Below are positions 44,128 to 52,953 of a stretch of DNA of 64,000 nucleotides, in pieces. The position numbers and the translations under genes are program-made. Each line of letters begins with the position of its first letter. The first letter of the stretch is position 1. Below the pieces are notes generated by a model. It saw only the letters and a program-made list of their open reading frames with translations, had not been told where the DNA came from and made no database searches. The stretch covers positions 1-64,000 of the forward strand of contig CAYHPY010000008.1 in NCBI GenBank assembly GCA_964358485.1, read 5' to 3'. This DNA is from CAYHPY01 sp964358485 (GTDB lineage: Bacteria > Elusimicrobiota > Elusimicrobia > UBA1565 > UBA9628).

Positions 44128-45393
44128 TCATACCTCGACGATCCTCGCCTCCGGCAGGGGAACGATGAATCGCCCCAAGAATCCCTTGCTCCGGATCTTG
44201 GGCATCAGCTCGTCGGCGATGTGCCACGATAGGAGGAGGGCGAAATCCGGCTGCTCCTCCAGCAAGGCCTTTTCTTCCACGATCGGGATCATGGTCCCGG
44301 GCAGATACTTCCCGATCTTATGGGAACCCTCCACCTCGACGATCTTTTCCATGGTCCCGTCGTCGATGCCGGCCCAGTTGACCAGGGTCGTGGCGCGGGA
44401 GGGAGCGCTCACCCCAAACACGCGCTGGCCGCGGCCGCGGACGTCGCTGAGCAAAGCCTGCAGCTTGAGCTTGGCCAGGACGGCGCGGTCGCGAAACCGG
44501 TGGAGATTGTCCAGGCCCAGGACGACGGATTGCTCGGCCTCAAGGAGCTCCCGGACGCCGGGGTGGATCGACCGTCGGCCAGGGCGGGCCGCATAGACGC
44601 GGATGGAGCCGCCGTGGGTCGGGATGCGTTTGGCATGAAAGACCTCCAAGCCGTGCTGCTTTAGGAGATAGCTCAGGCTATGCAGGGAATAATACCGCAA
44701 ATGCTCGTGATAAATCGTGTCGAATTGCAGGGTCTCGATGAGCGGGAGCAAGTAGTGGCTCTCGCTGATAAAGACGCCGTCTTCCCGCAGGAGGTCCTTG
44801 ATTGAAGCCAGGAGCGTGTTGACCTGCTCGATGTGGGCGAAAACATTTGTGGCGGAGACGACCCGCGCCGGGCCATGCTCTTTCTTGATTCGATCGACGA
44901 CCTCTTGGGAAAAATAGGCCTGGATGGTCGGCACTCCCCGCTCAACCGCGATTCGGCCGATGTCCTCCGGGGTCACCCCGAGAACCCTGCAGGCGTCCTT
45001 GAAATTCACCAGCAGGTTGCCGTCATTGGACCCCACGTCGACCATGAGATCCTCCCGGCGCAGGGCGAGCAGCGGCTTGGCCTCGGCGGCCAGCTCGGCG
45101 AAATTGTCGCGCAGGATCTTCGTGGTGCTGCTGGTGTAAGGGTACTCTTTGGGGAAGAGGATTTTCGCGTCCACGATCAGCCCGATCTGGACGAGATGGC
45201 ACTTCGGGCAATAAAGAAGCTGGGCGGGGTAGCTGGGCTGCTCCCGCGGCTGTTCCCCGATTCGCCGCATCTGATTGACGGGAGGCATGTAGCCGAGGAA
45301 CAAGACCGGCTGAAGGTCCTTTCCTCCGCAGACCTGGCACCGGTCGACCACGGCGCTGGAGCCGGTGTTGAAAGTGGAAGTTTGCTCGATCAT
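44128..45393 (-). CDS. NovU/TylCIII-type sugar C-methyltransferase (copy 2)
   Basis: The 421-residue protein has an N-terminal zinc site (Cys19, Cys22, Cys62, Cys65), a SAM domain with VDVGSNDGNLL and SATNVFAHIEQV, and a C-terminal region with FDTIYHEHLRYYSL, THGGSIRVYA and GVSAPSRATTLVNW. It differs a good deal from copy 1 (24082-25335), so they probably act on different keto sugars. It overlaps the adjacent epimerase gene by 4 bases (ATGA), as expected if the two enzymes work in sequence. Confidence 0.87.
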   Translation of the reverse strand: MIEQTSTFNTGSSAVVDRCQVCGGKDLQPVLFLGYMPPVNQMRRIGEQPREQPSYPAQLLYCPKCHLVQIGLIVDAKILFPKEYPYTSSTTKILRDNFAELAAEAKPLLALRREDLMVDVGSNDGNLLVNFKDACRVLGVTPEDIGRIAVERGVPTIQAYFSQEVVDRIKKEHGPARVVSATNVFAHIEQVNTLLASIKDLLREDGVFISESHYLLPLIETLQFDTIYHEHLRYYSLHSLSYLLKQHGLEVFHAKRIPTHGGSIRVYAARPGRRSIHPGVRELLEAEQSVVLGLDNLHRFRDRAVLAKLKLQALLSDVRGRGQRVFGVSAPSRATTLVNWAGIDDGTMEKIVEVEGSHKIGKYLPGTMIPIVEEKALLEEQPDFALLLSWHIADELMPKIRSKGFLGRFIVPLPEARIVEV

Positions 45394-46430
45394 GAAGGTT
45401 CCTCCGGAAACGCTCCGCCGCTCCGAGCCCGCGGATGGGCGTCATACCACGGGATCGTCTTGGCAAGACCCGCTTCCAGGCCGTGCCGCGGCGCGTACCC
45501 CAGCCCGCGGACCTTCCCGATGTCGGGACAGCGGCGGGTTGCGCTCCCGGGGGCCAGGGCGCCCGGCACGACCCGCACCCGGCGCCCGTAGAACCGCCCC
45601 ACCGCCTCGGCCAATTCCCTGACCGTGACGGACTCCGTGGTCCCGATATTGTATATGCCCATGGGTTCGCCCCGTTCGAGCACGAGCATCAGCCCCTCGA
45701 TGAAGTCCTCAATGAAAACGAAGGCGCGCGACTCCTCCCCGGAGCCCTGAATCGGGAATTCGATCGGCTCAATTCCGGGGCCGGCGCTCCCGGACAAACC
45801 CCGCATGCGCTGGACGAACTGGGGAATGACGTGCTCCCAACCCATATCGGGGCCATAGACATTGTGGGGACGAAAAATAAGCGTGCGCTCGAAATGCTTG
45901 CGCCCGTAATTGACGGCCATCAATTCGGAGAATATTTTTCCGCCGCCGTAGGAATACCGGGGGTTGAGCACATCGGGCACGACAAGGGGCACCTCCTCCG
46001 GGGTCGGGAGGACCGGAGGCGTCTGGTAGACCTCGGAGCTCGAGGCGAGGGCGAATTGCTTGACGCCGTGCCTGATGCACCCATCGAGGACATTGATCAT
46101 CCCCTTGGCCGCCACCTCCAGAACGATCTCCGGCCGGCTGTAGAAGAACTCGGTGCCGTTGATGGAGGCGAGATGACACACCATGCCCATGCCCTCGACG
46201 GCTGAATCCACGGCGACCCGGTCCCGCACGTCGCCGGCGAACAACTCGATGCGGTCCGCCAGGTCGCCGAGGCTCAAGCGGGAGCCTCGGGAGTCATTGT
46301 CGAGCACGCGGACCCGGGCCCCCCGGGCCAACAATCCGCGGACGAGCGAGCGCCCGATGAAGCCGGTTCCCCCCGTGACGAGGACCCTCTTGCCGGAGAG
46401 GTCGTAGGCGATCGGCGCCCGCTCGATCAT
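45390..46430 (-). CDS. NAD-dependent sugar epimerase/dehydratase
   Basis: The ATG at 46430 (ATGA overlap with the aminotransferase stop) gives 346 residues. It has GGTGFIG (20-26) for NAD, a SSSEVYQTPP strand, the YGGGK catalytic Tyr-Lys pair and FRPHNVYGPDMG. Substrates of this extended SDR type are UDP- or dTDP-hexoses. The long open frame upstream of 46430 lies inside the aminotransferase gene and is not part of the protein. Flanked by an aminotransferase and a C-methyltransferase, it likely makes a 4-keto or epimerised intermediate. Confidence 0.85.
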   Translation of the reverse strand: MIERAPIAYDLSGKRVLVTGGTGFIGRSLVRGLLARGARVRVLDNDSRGSRLSLGDLADRIELFAGDVRDRVAVDSAVEGMGMVCHLASINGTEFFYSRPEIVLEVAAKGMINVLDGCIRHGVKQFALASSSEVYQTPPVLPTPEEVPLVVPDVLNPRYSYGGGKIFSELMAVNYGRKHFERTLIFRPHNVYGPDMGWEHVIPQFVQRMRGLSGSAGPGIEPIEFPIQGSGEESRAFVFIEDFIEGLMLVLERGEPMGIYNIGTTESVTVRELAEAVGRFYGRRVRVVPGALAPGSATRRCPDIGKVRGLGYAPRHGLEAGLAKTIPWYDAHPRARSGGAFPEEPS

Positions 46431-47542
46431 CGGCGATAATGCTCCGAGATGGCCTTGACGACGCGGAGGACGTCGTCGTCGCTCATCTGGAAGGCCGAGG
46501 GGAGCCACAGGCATCTTGGGAGAAGCCGGGTCGCATCGGGAAATCGGGCGTCCTCCGCCGCGTACGGCCGCTGGCGATGAATGGGGAACCAGAATTTTCG
46601 GCAATGGATCCCCTTCCCGCGAAGAAAGGCGTCCAGGAGGTCCCGGCCGTCGGCTTCGATGTCCGTCCACTGCGGGGTTTCCCCCCGTTCCAGGTCGAAC
46701 GGGAACACGCGCACGCTCTTGAGAGCCGCGAGCCCCTCCCGGTAAAGGGAATAGATCCGCCGTTGACGCGCCAGCCGTCCCTCCAGCCTGCGCAATTGGA
46801 CAAGTCCCACCGCCGCCTGCAGGTTCGTGAATTTGAGATTGAAGCCCCAATCCGGGTGAAGATCGTCCCCTCCCGTCCCGGGACCCGTCCGCCCCTGGTC
46901 CTTGATGGCGCGGAGCCGCTTGGCCGCATCATCGTCGTCGGTGACGACGATGCCGCCCTGCCCGGTGGAGAGGGTCTTATTGGGGGAAAACGAAAAACAA
47001 CCGAAACGGCCTAGGGCGCCGAGGCTCCGGCCCCCGCACTTTCCCCCAAGGGCTTCGGCGGCGTCCTCAATCACCACCAGGCCGCGCTTTTCGGCCAAAG
47101 CCAGAATTTCGCGGATCGTGCCGCCGCGGCCGCTCACATGGACGGGGATGATCGCCTTGGTGCGGGGCGACAGCGCTTGCCGCACGGCCTCCGGATCAAG
47201 CGTGAGGGTCTCGGGTTGGATGTCGACCAGAATGGGTTCGGCGCCGGCCGCGCGCACCGCATTGGGCGTCGCGACGAAAGTGACGTCCGGCACGATGACT
47301 TCGTCGCCGGGACCCACGCCCGCGGCTTTCAGGGCGAGATAGAGGGCGGCCGTGCCGCTGGTGACGGCGACCGCATGCCGGCTGCCCACGAGATCGGCGA
47401 TGGCCGCCTCGAATTCGCGGGTGGTTTCCCCATCGTTGACGTAGTTGCCGCGGACGATGGCCGCCGCGGCGAGCGCCTCATCCTCGCCGAACTCCGGCCG
47501 CCACCAGACAAGATCCCCGGAGGCGGCCGCTTCCGGCGTCAG
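46427..47542 (-). CDS. DegT/DnrJ/EryC1 sugar aminotransferase
   Basis: The PLP enzyme has WRPEFGEDEALAAAAIVRG, VTSGTAALYLAL, PDVTFVATPNAV, VIEDAAEALGG and the Schiff-base Lys in FSFSPNKTLSTGQGG (Lys189 from the start used). It transfers an amino group from glutamate to a keto sugar. The start is not settled. An ATG at 47617 or 47611 would overlap the upstream gene by more than 70 bases and lie in unconserved sequence, whereas a CTG at 47542 overlaps its stop as CTGA and gives a 371-residue protein of normal length. I list the latter. Confidence 0.85.
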   Translation of the reverse strand: MTPEAAASGDLVWWRPEFGEDEALAAAAIVRGNYVNDGETTREFEAAIADLVGSRHAVAVTSGTAALYLALKAAGVGPGDEVIVPDVTFVATPNAVRAAGAEPILVDIQPETLTLDPEAVRQALSPRTKAIIPVHVSGRGGTIREILALAEKRGLVVIEDAAEALGGKCGGRSLGALGRFGCFSFSPNKTLSTGQGGIVVTDDDDAAKRLRAIKDQGRTGPGTGGDDLHPDWGFNLKFTNLQAAVGLVQLRRLEGRLARQRRIYSLYREGLAALKSVRVFPFDLERGETPQWTDIEADGRDLLDAFLRGKGIHCRKFWFPIHRQRPYAAEDARFPDATRLLPRCLWLPSAFQMSDDDVLRVVKAISEHYRR

Positions 47543-48780
47543 GCGGCCCCCACGGAGGCCGCCGCGCGGCGCTTCCCGGAGAAGCGGCGCCGACTCCCGC
47601 GGCCGAGGCATCCCCAAAGGTCGATGACCCGCACCCGCTTGGGGACGGAAAGGTTCTTGTACGCCGAGTGGGGGACGCCGATGATGACGACCTCGGCGCG
47701 CCTCAGGATGTCTTCCTTGGCCAGGAATGTCCGGTCCCGGACGTACTCGTCGGAGCAGATCACCTCGGCGCCGCGCAGACGCAGGAGCTTTCGAAGCTTG
47801 TAGGCCAACGATTCCCGGATATCGTCGGAATCCGCCTTGAACGCCATGCCCAGGATGCCGACCGTTTTTCCGTTCAAAGCCCCTTCGGCCGCAAGCTTCT
47901 CGATGATGAAATCCGGCAGCCCCTCGTTGATCAGCACCGCCGTCTGCCCAAGCGGGAATTTATACTTGCCCATGCTGAACAACTGCATGGTATCCTTCAT
48001 CAGGCAGGGGCCCGCGGCAAACCCGGGGCCCGGGATGGAGTTGAGCCGGTGATAGCCCTGCCGCATCTTCTCCAGCAGTCTTTTGTAGTCGACGCCCGCC
48101 GATTCCACCAGCATGTAAAGCTGGTTGGTGGCCGCGAATTGGATGTACCGGTAGGCGTTGCAAACGAGCTTCCCCAGCTCCGCCTCCCGGGGGGTCACCT
48201 CGATCACCGCGGGCGCGATCCTGGAGAAGAGATTTTTTGCCGTCCGCAAAGCCCGCGGGGACGTCGCGCTGACGAGCTGGGGGATGGCCTGAATTTCGAC
48301 GACTCCCCTGCCCTGGACCACGCGCTCCGGACAAAATGCCACATCCACCTTTTTCCCGCGGGACTTAAGGTAGGCGTCGATGGACTCGACCATTCCGGGA
48401 GCCATGGTCGAGCGCAGGATGATGGTCTGCCGCCGGTCCAGGTGGGGCAGGAGCTCGTCCAGACACTTGGTCATGACGCTGAATCGGGGGTTGTGGAACT
48501 CGTCAATGGGGGTCCCGATGGTGAGAATCAGGATCGGGACGCCGCTGATCGCGGACAATTGGCTCGCGAAGCCCAGGGTCTTGCGCCGGAGGACCCGGGC
48601 GAGCATGGTTTTGCCCCCCTCCTCCAAGAACGGAAGCTTGCCGGCTTGAAGCGTCGCGACCGCTTCGCTGTTGATATCGTAGATCAGGGTGCGGACGGCG
48701 TTGTCGGCCAGGACCAGCGCGAGCGGTACGCCGACATGGCCGGCACCGCCGATGACGCAGACTTCGTATGCCGCAGACAT
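47539..48780 (-). CDS. UDP-glucose/GDP-mannose (UDP-ManNAc-type) 6-dehydrogenase
   Basis: The 413-residue protein has an N-terminal NAD domain (CVIGGAGHVGVPLAL, GTPIDE), a central CNAYRYIQFAATNQL region, the active-site Cys in GPGFAAGPCLMKDTM and a C-terminal UDP-binding domain (VGILGMAFKADSDDIRES, SDEYV). It oxidises the C6 alcohol of an NDP-sugar to a carboxylate. The ATG at 48780 starts just before the Rossmann motif; longer in-frame sequence upstream is not conserved. It heads the 41.2-48.8 kb minus-strand operon. Confidence 0.9.
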   Translation of the reverse strand: MSAAYEVCVIGGAGHVGVPLALVLADNAVRTLIYDINSEAVATLQAGKLPFLEEGGKTMLARVLRRKTLGFASQLSAISGVPILILTIGTPIDEFHNPRFSVMTKCLDELLPHLDRRQTIILRSTMAPGMVESIDAYLKSRGKKVDVAFCPERVVQGRGVVEIQAIPQLVSATSPRALRTAKNLFSRIAPAVIEVTPREAELGKLVCNAYRYIQFAATNQLYMLVESAGVDYKRLLEKMRQGYHRLNSIPGPGFAAGPCLMKDTMQLFSMGKYKFPLGQTAVLINEGLPDFIIEKLAAEGALNGKTVGILGMAFKADSDDIRESLAYKLRKLLRLRGAEVICSDEYVRDRTFLAKEDILRRAEVVIIGVPHSAYKNLSVPKRVRVIDLWGCLGRGSRRRFSGKRRAAASVGAA

Positions 48781-48830
48781 GGGATTAGTCGCGTGGAGCA
48801 GGACGGGCACCCTCCTCGTCAACGACGCCC

Positions 48831-48836
48831 ATAATA
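48831..48836 (-). promoter_or_regulatory. Possible -10 box (TATTAT) of the minus-strand sugar operon
   Basis: Minus-strand TATTAT lies about 50 bases upstream of the dehydrogenase ATG in the 114-base gap after the GNAT gene. A convincing -35 is not seen. Confidence 0.35.
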
Positions 48837-48894
48837 TCACATTCGGCCGGGACCTTTCTCGTGGCCCGCTCGAGCCCCCCTTGGGGGAGAATCC

Positions 48895-49512
48895 TCATGG
48901 CCTCCCCATAAGGCAGAGTTCCACCGGGGCCTTGATCGCGGCCAAAGTCCGGAAGCCCAAATGACGGTAAAAACCCGTCGGGCCCGGGCCGCAGACCAGA
49001 TGGATGCCGCAAACGCCGCGGACCGCCAAGCGGCGCGCGAATTCCTCGATCAAGAGCCTCCCCAGCCCGCCGCCCCGGTCCCCGTCGCGCAAATTGATAT
49101 GGAGGTGCGCCGGATGGCTCTTAAGCGCCTCCAGCGCCGGACCCACCCCAAAACCAGGAGTCCGCTCGAGAAAGAAGGCCCGCCTCACGAAGCGCCCGGT
49201 GTCGAGCGTCCAGAGGTACCGGCCCGCCAGAACCCCCGCCAAAAGCGGAAGCCGGCAGAGGATCTGCCGCCGCGCAAGAAAGGACGCCGTGTCCGGGCAA
49301 CCGGTCAGATACCCCACCACCCGCCCGCCCCTGCGGGCCACGAGGGTCCATTCGGGAAGCAGGCGCTGGTAGGGCCCGACCCAATATTCGGCGAAAAACG
49401 GGCGGCGGAATTCCTCGATGGGACGCCCGGCGTCGGCCGTCAAACCGCAAATTTCCCGGATCTGGCGCCAATCCTCGAAACCGCGAGGACAGCCCAGGAG
49501 TGGTTCGTCCAT
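48895..49512 (-). CDS. GNAT-family N-acetyltransferase
   Basis: The 205-residue protein has the acetyl-CoA loop RDGDRGGGLGRLLIEEFA (motif A, Q/RxxGxG/A), preceded by a HLHINL strand and followed by GFYRHLGF (motif B), the arrangement of GNAT enzymes. The ATG at 49512 follows a TATAAT -10 box by 15 bases. The substrate is unknown; an amino sugar is reasonable given the aminotransferase further along the strand. Confidence 0.82.
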   Translation of the reverse strand: MDEPLLGCPRGFEDWRQIREICGLTADAGRPIEEFRRPFFAEYWVGPYQRLLPEWTLVARRGGRVVGYLTGCPDTASFLARRQILCRLPLLAGVLAGRYLWTLDTGRFVRRAFFLERTPGFGVGPALEALKSHPAHLHINLRDGDRGGGLGRLLIEEFARRLAVRGVCGIHLVCGPGPTGFYRHLGFRTLAAIKAPVELCLMGRP

Positions 49513-49525
49513 GGCGCGCTTGTTG

Positions 49526-49532
49526 TATTATA
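49526..49532. promoter_or_regulatory. Shared -10 element (TATTATA) of a divergent gene pair
   Basis: TATTATA reads TATTAT on the plus strand (carbamoyltransferase gene) and TATAAT on the minus strand (GNAT gene). The two -10 hexamers overlap in one element, giving a leader of about 8 bases for GNAT and about 20 for the carbamoyltransferase. Confidence 0.6.
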
Positions 49533-49557
49533 GGTCATTGCCGCCCCGTCCCCCCCC

Positions 49558-51324
49558 ATGGCCCAGCACATCCTCGGAATCTCGGCCCTCTACCACGACT
49601 CCGCGGCCGCCCTGATCGCGGACGGCCGGATCGTCGCGGCCGCGCAGGAGGAGCGGTTCACGCGCGTCAAGCACGACCGCCGTTTCCCGGAGAACGCCGT
49701 CGCGTACTGCCTTCGGGAGGCTGGGATCGGGCCCAAGGACTTGGCCGCCGTCGTCTATTACGACAAACCCCTTTTGACCATGGACCGGGTCCTGGAAACC
49801 GCGCTCGCCTTCGCCCCGCGGGGCTTCGGGAATTTCCGGGCCGCCATGGCGGCGATGTTGGGGGAAAAATTGCGGGTCCCCGCCGCCGTCGAGGCGGCCC
49901 TGGGGCCGGATTTCCGAGGGGAGTTGTTGTTCTGCCTGCACCACCTCTCCCACGCGGCCTCGGCATATTTTCCCTCCCCTTTCGAGTCGGCGGCCGTCCT
50001 GACCGTCGACGGGGTCGGCGAATGGACCACCACCGCGCTCGGGACCGGACGGGGCAACGCCGTCTCCCTGAAGTCTGAAATCCGCTTCCCCCACTCCCTG
50101 GGCCTGCTTTACAGCGCCTTCACCCACTACCTCGGCTTCAAGGTCAATTCCGGGGAATACAAGGTCATGGGCCTGGCCCCCTTCGGCGTTCCCCGCTACC
50201 GCGATCGCATCCTGGGAAAGCTCATGGATCTGCGTGAGGACGGATCCTTCCACCTGGACATGCGCTATTTCGACTACTGCGCGGGCTGGACGATGACTTC
50301 GGAGGCGTTCCACGAGCTTTTCGAAGGGCCGCCCCGGAGGCCCGAGTCTCCGCTGGACCAACGCCATAAGGACCTGGCGGCCTCGATCCAACAAACGGCG
50401 GAGGAGGTCATGCTTCGCCTGGCCCGCCACGCCCGCCGGGAAACCGGCAAGGAAAACCTCTGCCTGGCGGGAGGGGTGGCCCTCAACTGCGTGGCCAACG
50501 GCCTCATCCTCCGCGAGCGCGTGTTCAAGGAAATCTTCATCCAGCCCGCCGCGGGCGACGCCGGCGGCGCCCTGGGGGCCGCCCTCTACGCCCACCATCA
50601 TTACTTCGGGGCGCCCCGGACCCCCCGGCGGCCGGATTCCCTTTCCGGGAGCCGCCTCGGGCCCCGCTTCGGACGGGAGGAAATCCGCCGGGCCCTGGAA
50701 TCGGCGGGGGCGGTCTTCCGGGAAATGGAGACGGCGCCCCTCCTCGAGGAACTCGCGCGCCTGCTGGAGGAGGGGAAGGTGGTGGGGCTCTTCGAAGGGC
50801 GCATGGAATTCGGCCCCCGGGCCTTGGGAGGGCGGAGCATTCTGGCCGATCCCCGCCGCGCCGAGATGCGGAGCGCGCTCAACCTCAAGATCAAATTCCG
50901 GGAGGGCTTCCGGCCGTTCGCCCCCGCGGTCCTGGAGGAGGAGGCCGAAAAACATTTCGACCTGGGGGTTCCCAGCCCCTACATGCTGGTGACCGCCCCG
51001 GTTCGGGAGGGGGCCGGTCCGCCCCTCCCGGCCGTGACGCACGAAGACAATAGCGCCCGGGTCCAGACGGTTTCACGGAAGGACGACCCGTTCTTCCACG
51101 CCCTGCTTTCCGCCTTCCAGGCCCGGACCGGGTGTCCCGCGTTGATCAACACCAGCCTCAACGTCCGGGGAGAGCCGATCGCCGGCTCGCCGGAGGACGC
51201 GCTCCGGGTCTTTCTCAACACCGAGATGGACGCGCTGGCGTTGCCGCCCTTCCTGCTCCTGAAATCGGGGCAGACGGCCCCCGCCGACCGGCAAGCCTAT
51301 CTTCGAGGATTTTCCCCGGACTGA
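49558..51324 (+). CDS. Carbamoyltransferase, NodU/CmcH family
   Basis: The 588-residue protein begins ILGISALYHDSAAALI, the start of the ASKHA-like domain. CLHHLSHAASAYFPSPF (metal-binding His), TVDGVGEW and LAGGVALNCVANG follow. The C-terminal domain (about 375-580) has MEFGPRALGGRSILADPR and TSLNVRGEPIAGSPEDAL. It transfers a carbamoyl group from carbamoyl phosphate to a hydroxyl, usually on a sugar. It forms a conserved triad with the SxtJ-like and DUF5989 genes directly downstream. Confidence 0.92.
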   Translation: MAQHILGISALYHDSAAALIADGRIVAAAQEERFTRVKHDRRFPENAVAYCLREAGIGPKDLAAVVYYDKPLLTMDRVLETALAFAPRGFGNFRAAMAAMLGEKLRVPAAVEAALGPDFRGELLFCLHHLSHAASAYFPSPFESAAVLTVDGVGEWTTTALGTGRGNAVSLKSEIRFPHSLGLLYSAFTHYLGFKVNSGEYKVMGLAPFGVPRYRDRILGKLMDLREDGSFHLDMRYFDYCAGWTMTSEAFHELFEGPPRRPESPLDQRHKDLAASIQQTAEEVMLRLARHARRETGKENLCLAGGVALNCVANGLILRERVFKEIFIQPAAGDAGGALGAALYAHHHYFGAPRTPRRPDSLSGSRLGPRFGREEIRRALESAGAVFREMETAPLLEELARLLEEGKVVGLFEGRMEFGPRALGGRSILADPRRAEMRSALNLKIKFREGFRPFAPAVLEEEAEKHFDLGVPSPYMLVTAPVREGAGPPLPAVTHEDNSARVQTVSRKDDPFFHALLSAFQARTGCPALINTSLNVRGEPIAGSPEDALRVFLNTEMDALALPPFLLLKSGQTAPADRQAYLRGFSPD

Positions 51325-51325
51325 G

Positions 51326-51700
51326 ATGCATCCGCCCCCGCCCACGCCCGGCCTCATCCGCCGATTCGGCCTTTGGCTCCTTCTTTTTTCCCTGCTCGCG
51401 GCCCGCAAAAACGCGGCCGCGGCCGCAATCGCGGCGCTGCTCGGCCTGGGCTCCTATTTTTTCCCGGAGTCCTTCGGCCGGACGTTTTACCTGGGATGGA
51501 TGCGGGCCGTTTCCCCCCTGGGGACGGCCGTGTCCTGGGCGGCCGCCGCCCTCGTCTACTTCGGGGTGGCGTTTCCCTTGGGCGCCGTTCTGCGGCTCTT
51601 GGGCCGGGACCCCCTCGGCTTGAAGCGCCCCCCCGCGGGAAGCTGTTGGAGCCCCCTGCGCGAGGCCCAGGACAAATCCAGCCTGGAGAAACTCTACTGA
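51326..51700 (+). CDS. SxtJ-like small membrane protein
   Basis: The 124-residue protein has two to three membrane segments (about 12-45, 66-90) ending in a polar tail with GLKRPPAGSCWSP, features of the SxtJ family found next to carbamoyltransferases. It starts 1 base after the carbamoyltransferase stop and its stop overlaps the next start (TGATG). The function is unknown; it may anchor the carbamoyltransferase to the membrane. Confidence 0.78.
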   Translation: MHPPPPTPGLIRRFGLWLLLFSLLAARKNAAAAAIAALLGLGSYFFPESFGRTFYLGWMRAVSPLGTAVSWAAAALVYFGVAFPLGAVLRLLGRDPLGLKRPPAGSCWSPLREAQDKSSLEKLY

Positions 51701-51864
51701 TGACCGAACCCAAACGCCCCTCCCTGCTCCGGCAAACCGCGGAATTTCTTTGGATCAACAAGAAGTGGTGGCTGGTCCCGATGGCTCTGGTTCTGGCCGC
51801 CCTGGCGGGCCTGATCTACCTCGGCGGGACCTCGGCCGCGCCGTTCATTTATACCCTGTTCTGA
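51700..51864 (+). CDS. DUF5989-type small membrane protein
   Basis: The 54-residue protein (MTEPKRPSLLRQTAEFLW start) has a WINKKWWLVP motif and one membrane segment (about 26-45), ending FIYTLF. This matches the DUF5989 type that follows SxtJ in carbamoyltransferase triads. Its ATG overlaps the SxtJ stop. The function is unknown. Confidence 0.75.
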   Translation: MTEPKRPSLLRQTAEFLWINKKWWLVPMALVLAALAGLIYLGGTSAAPFIYTLF

Positions 51865-51874
51865 TCCAGGTCCG

Positions 51875-52891
51875 TCATTTCAGGCGGCGCTGATCGGCCG
51901 TCCAATTTGGATCCCCCTTCCAAACCGCCAGGAGACGGCCCTTGGCCGAGTCCCAAAGCTCCAGGTTTTTGTTCCAACAACCGGCCAGCACGCGGCTTCC
52001 ATCGGGGGAAACCGCCAGCGCCCGCACCGGGGAGCCCTGCCCTTTCCAGACTGAAGCTTTCCGCAGAGCCCTCAAGTCCCAAACCCAGATCGCGCCATCC
52101 TCGCTTCCGGAAAAGGCCATTCGTCCATCGGGAGACAACGCCAGGGCCAAGACCGCCTGGGTCGGACCCCGAAGGACGGCTTCAGCCGCGCAGTTTCCGG
52201 AATTCCAGACCCGGACCGCGCCGTCCTCGCCGCCTGAAAGGACCTTGGTCCCGTCCGCCGACCAGACCACGGCGCGCACGGCGGACCCCGGCCCGGCGCA
52301 GAGTCCCAAGCTTTTCCCGGACGAGGAGTCCCAGAGGCGGACGGTCCCGTCCAAGGACCCCGATGCGACCCGGCTCCCATCACGGGACCAAGCCAAGGAG
52401 GTCACATTATCGGAGTGCCCCATCCAGGCCCCGACGCCTTCGGTTTTCCCGGCATCCCAAACCCGGACGGCTTTGTCCCAGGCTCCCGACAGAACCCTTT
52501 GCCCGTCCGGGGAAAGGGCCACGGCTTCCACCGGCTCGGCCCCCGCCGTCCAGACCCGGAGTTCCCGCCTTCGAGGAAGATCCCAGAGCTTGACGGTCTT
52601 GTCCCAGCCGCCCGTGGCCAGGACTTTCCCGTCCCGGGAAAGCGCCATGGCGGAAACGATCTGCCGGTGCCCCTTCCAAGCGGCCAAGCTCCGACCCTTC
52701 GCCACGTCCCATTCGATGATCAAATCGTCCATTCCGGCGGAGAGCGCGCGAGCCCCTCCCGGAAGAAAAACGACGGAGGTCACCGCCTGAAGGTGCCCGC
52801 GCCACGGCAGAAGAGGCGTCGAGGGTCCGGGCTCGGAGGCCGCGGCAAGGAGGGCGGTCCAGAGGAGGAATCCGAGGGCGTCCACGGCCAT
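51875..52891 (-). CDS. Secreted seven-bladed WD40 beta-propeller protein
   Basis: The 338-residue protein has an N-terminal hydrophobic segment (about 5-20, signal peptide) and seven WD40 repeats (about 30-330), recognisable by ending residues such as IIEWD, VKLWD, VRVWD, VRLWD, VRVWN, IWVWD and LELWD. It is probably a periplasmic or exported scaffold. No enzyme domain is attached, unlike many bacterial WD40 proteins fused to kinases. A minus-strand TATGAT (52897-52902) lies 5 bases before the ATG. Confidence 0.85.
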   Translation of the reverse strand: MAVDALGFLLWTALLAAASEPGPSTPLLPWRGHLQAVTSVVFLPGGARALSAGMDDLIIEWDVAKGRSLAAWKGHRQIVSAMALSRDGKVLATGGWDKTVKLWDLPRRRELRVWTAGAEPVEAVALSPDGQRVLSGAWDKAVRVWDAGKTEGVGAWMGHSDNVTSLAWSRDGSRVASGSLDGTVRLWDSSSGKSLGLCAGPGSAVRAVVWSADGTKVLSGGEDGAVRVWNSGNCAAEAVLRGPTQAVLALALSPDGRMAFSGSEDGAIWVWDLRALRKASVWKGQGSPVRALAVSPDGSRVLAGCWNKNLELWDSAKGRLLAVWKGDPNWTADQRRLK

Positions 52892-52896
52892 ATGTT

Positions 52897-52940
52897 ATCA
52901 TAGGTTGTTCGCTTTCACCTCGCCGCAAACTTCGTATAAT
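52897..52940. promoter_or_regulatory. Divergent promoters of the WD40 and Gfo/Idh genes
   Basis: Minus strand: TATGAT at 52897-52902, ending 5 bases before the WD40 ATG, so that mRNA should be leaderless. Plus strand: TATAAT at 52935-52940, about 13 bases before the GTG at 52954. Confidence 0.55.
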
Positions 52941-52953
52941 CACCCCCATTCCC

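Noticed and set aside
47668..48834. A 388-codon plus-strand frame opposite the UDP-sugar dehydrogenase gene.
   Set aside because: The minus-strand frame has clear dehydrogenase motifs; the plus-strand product has none.
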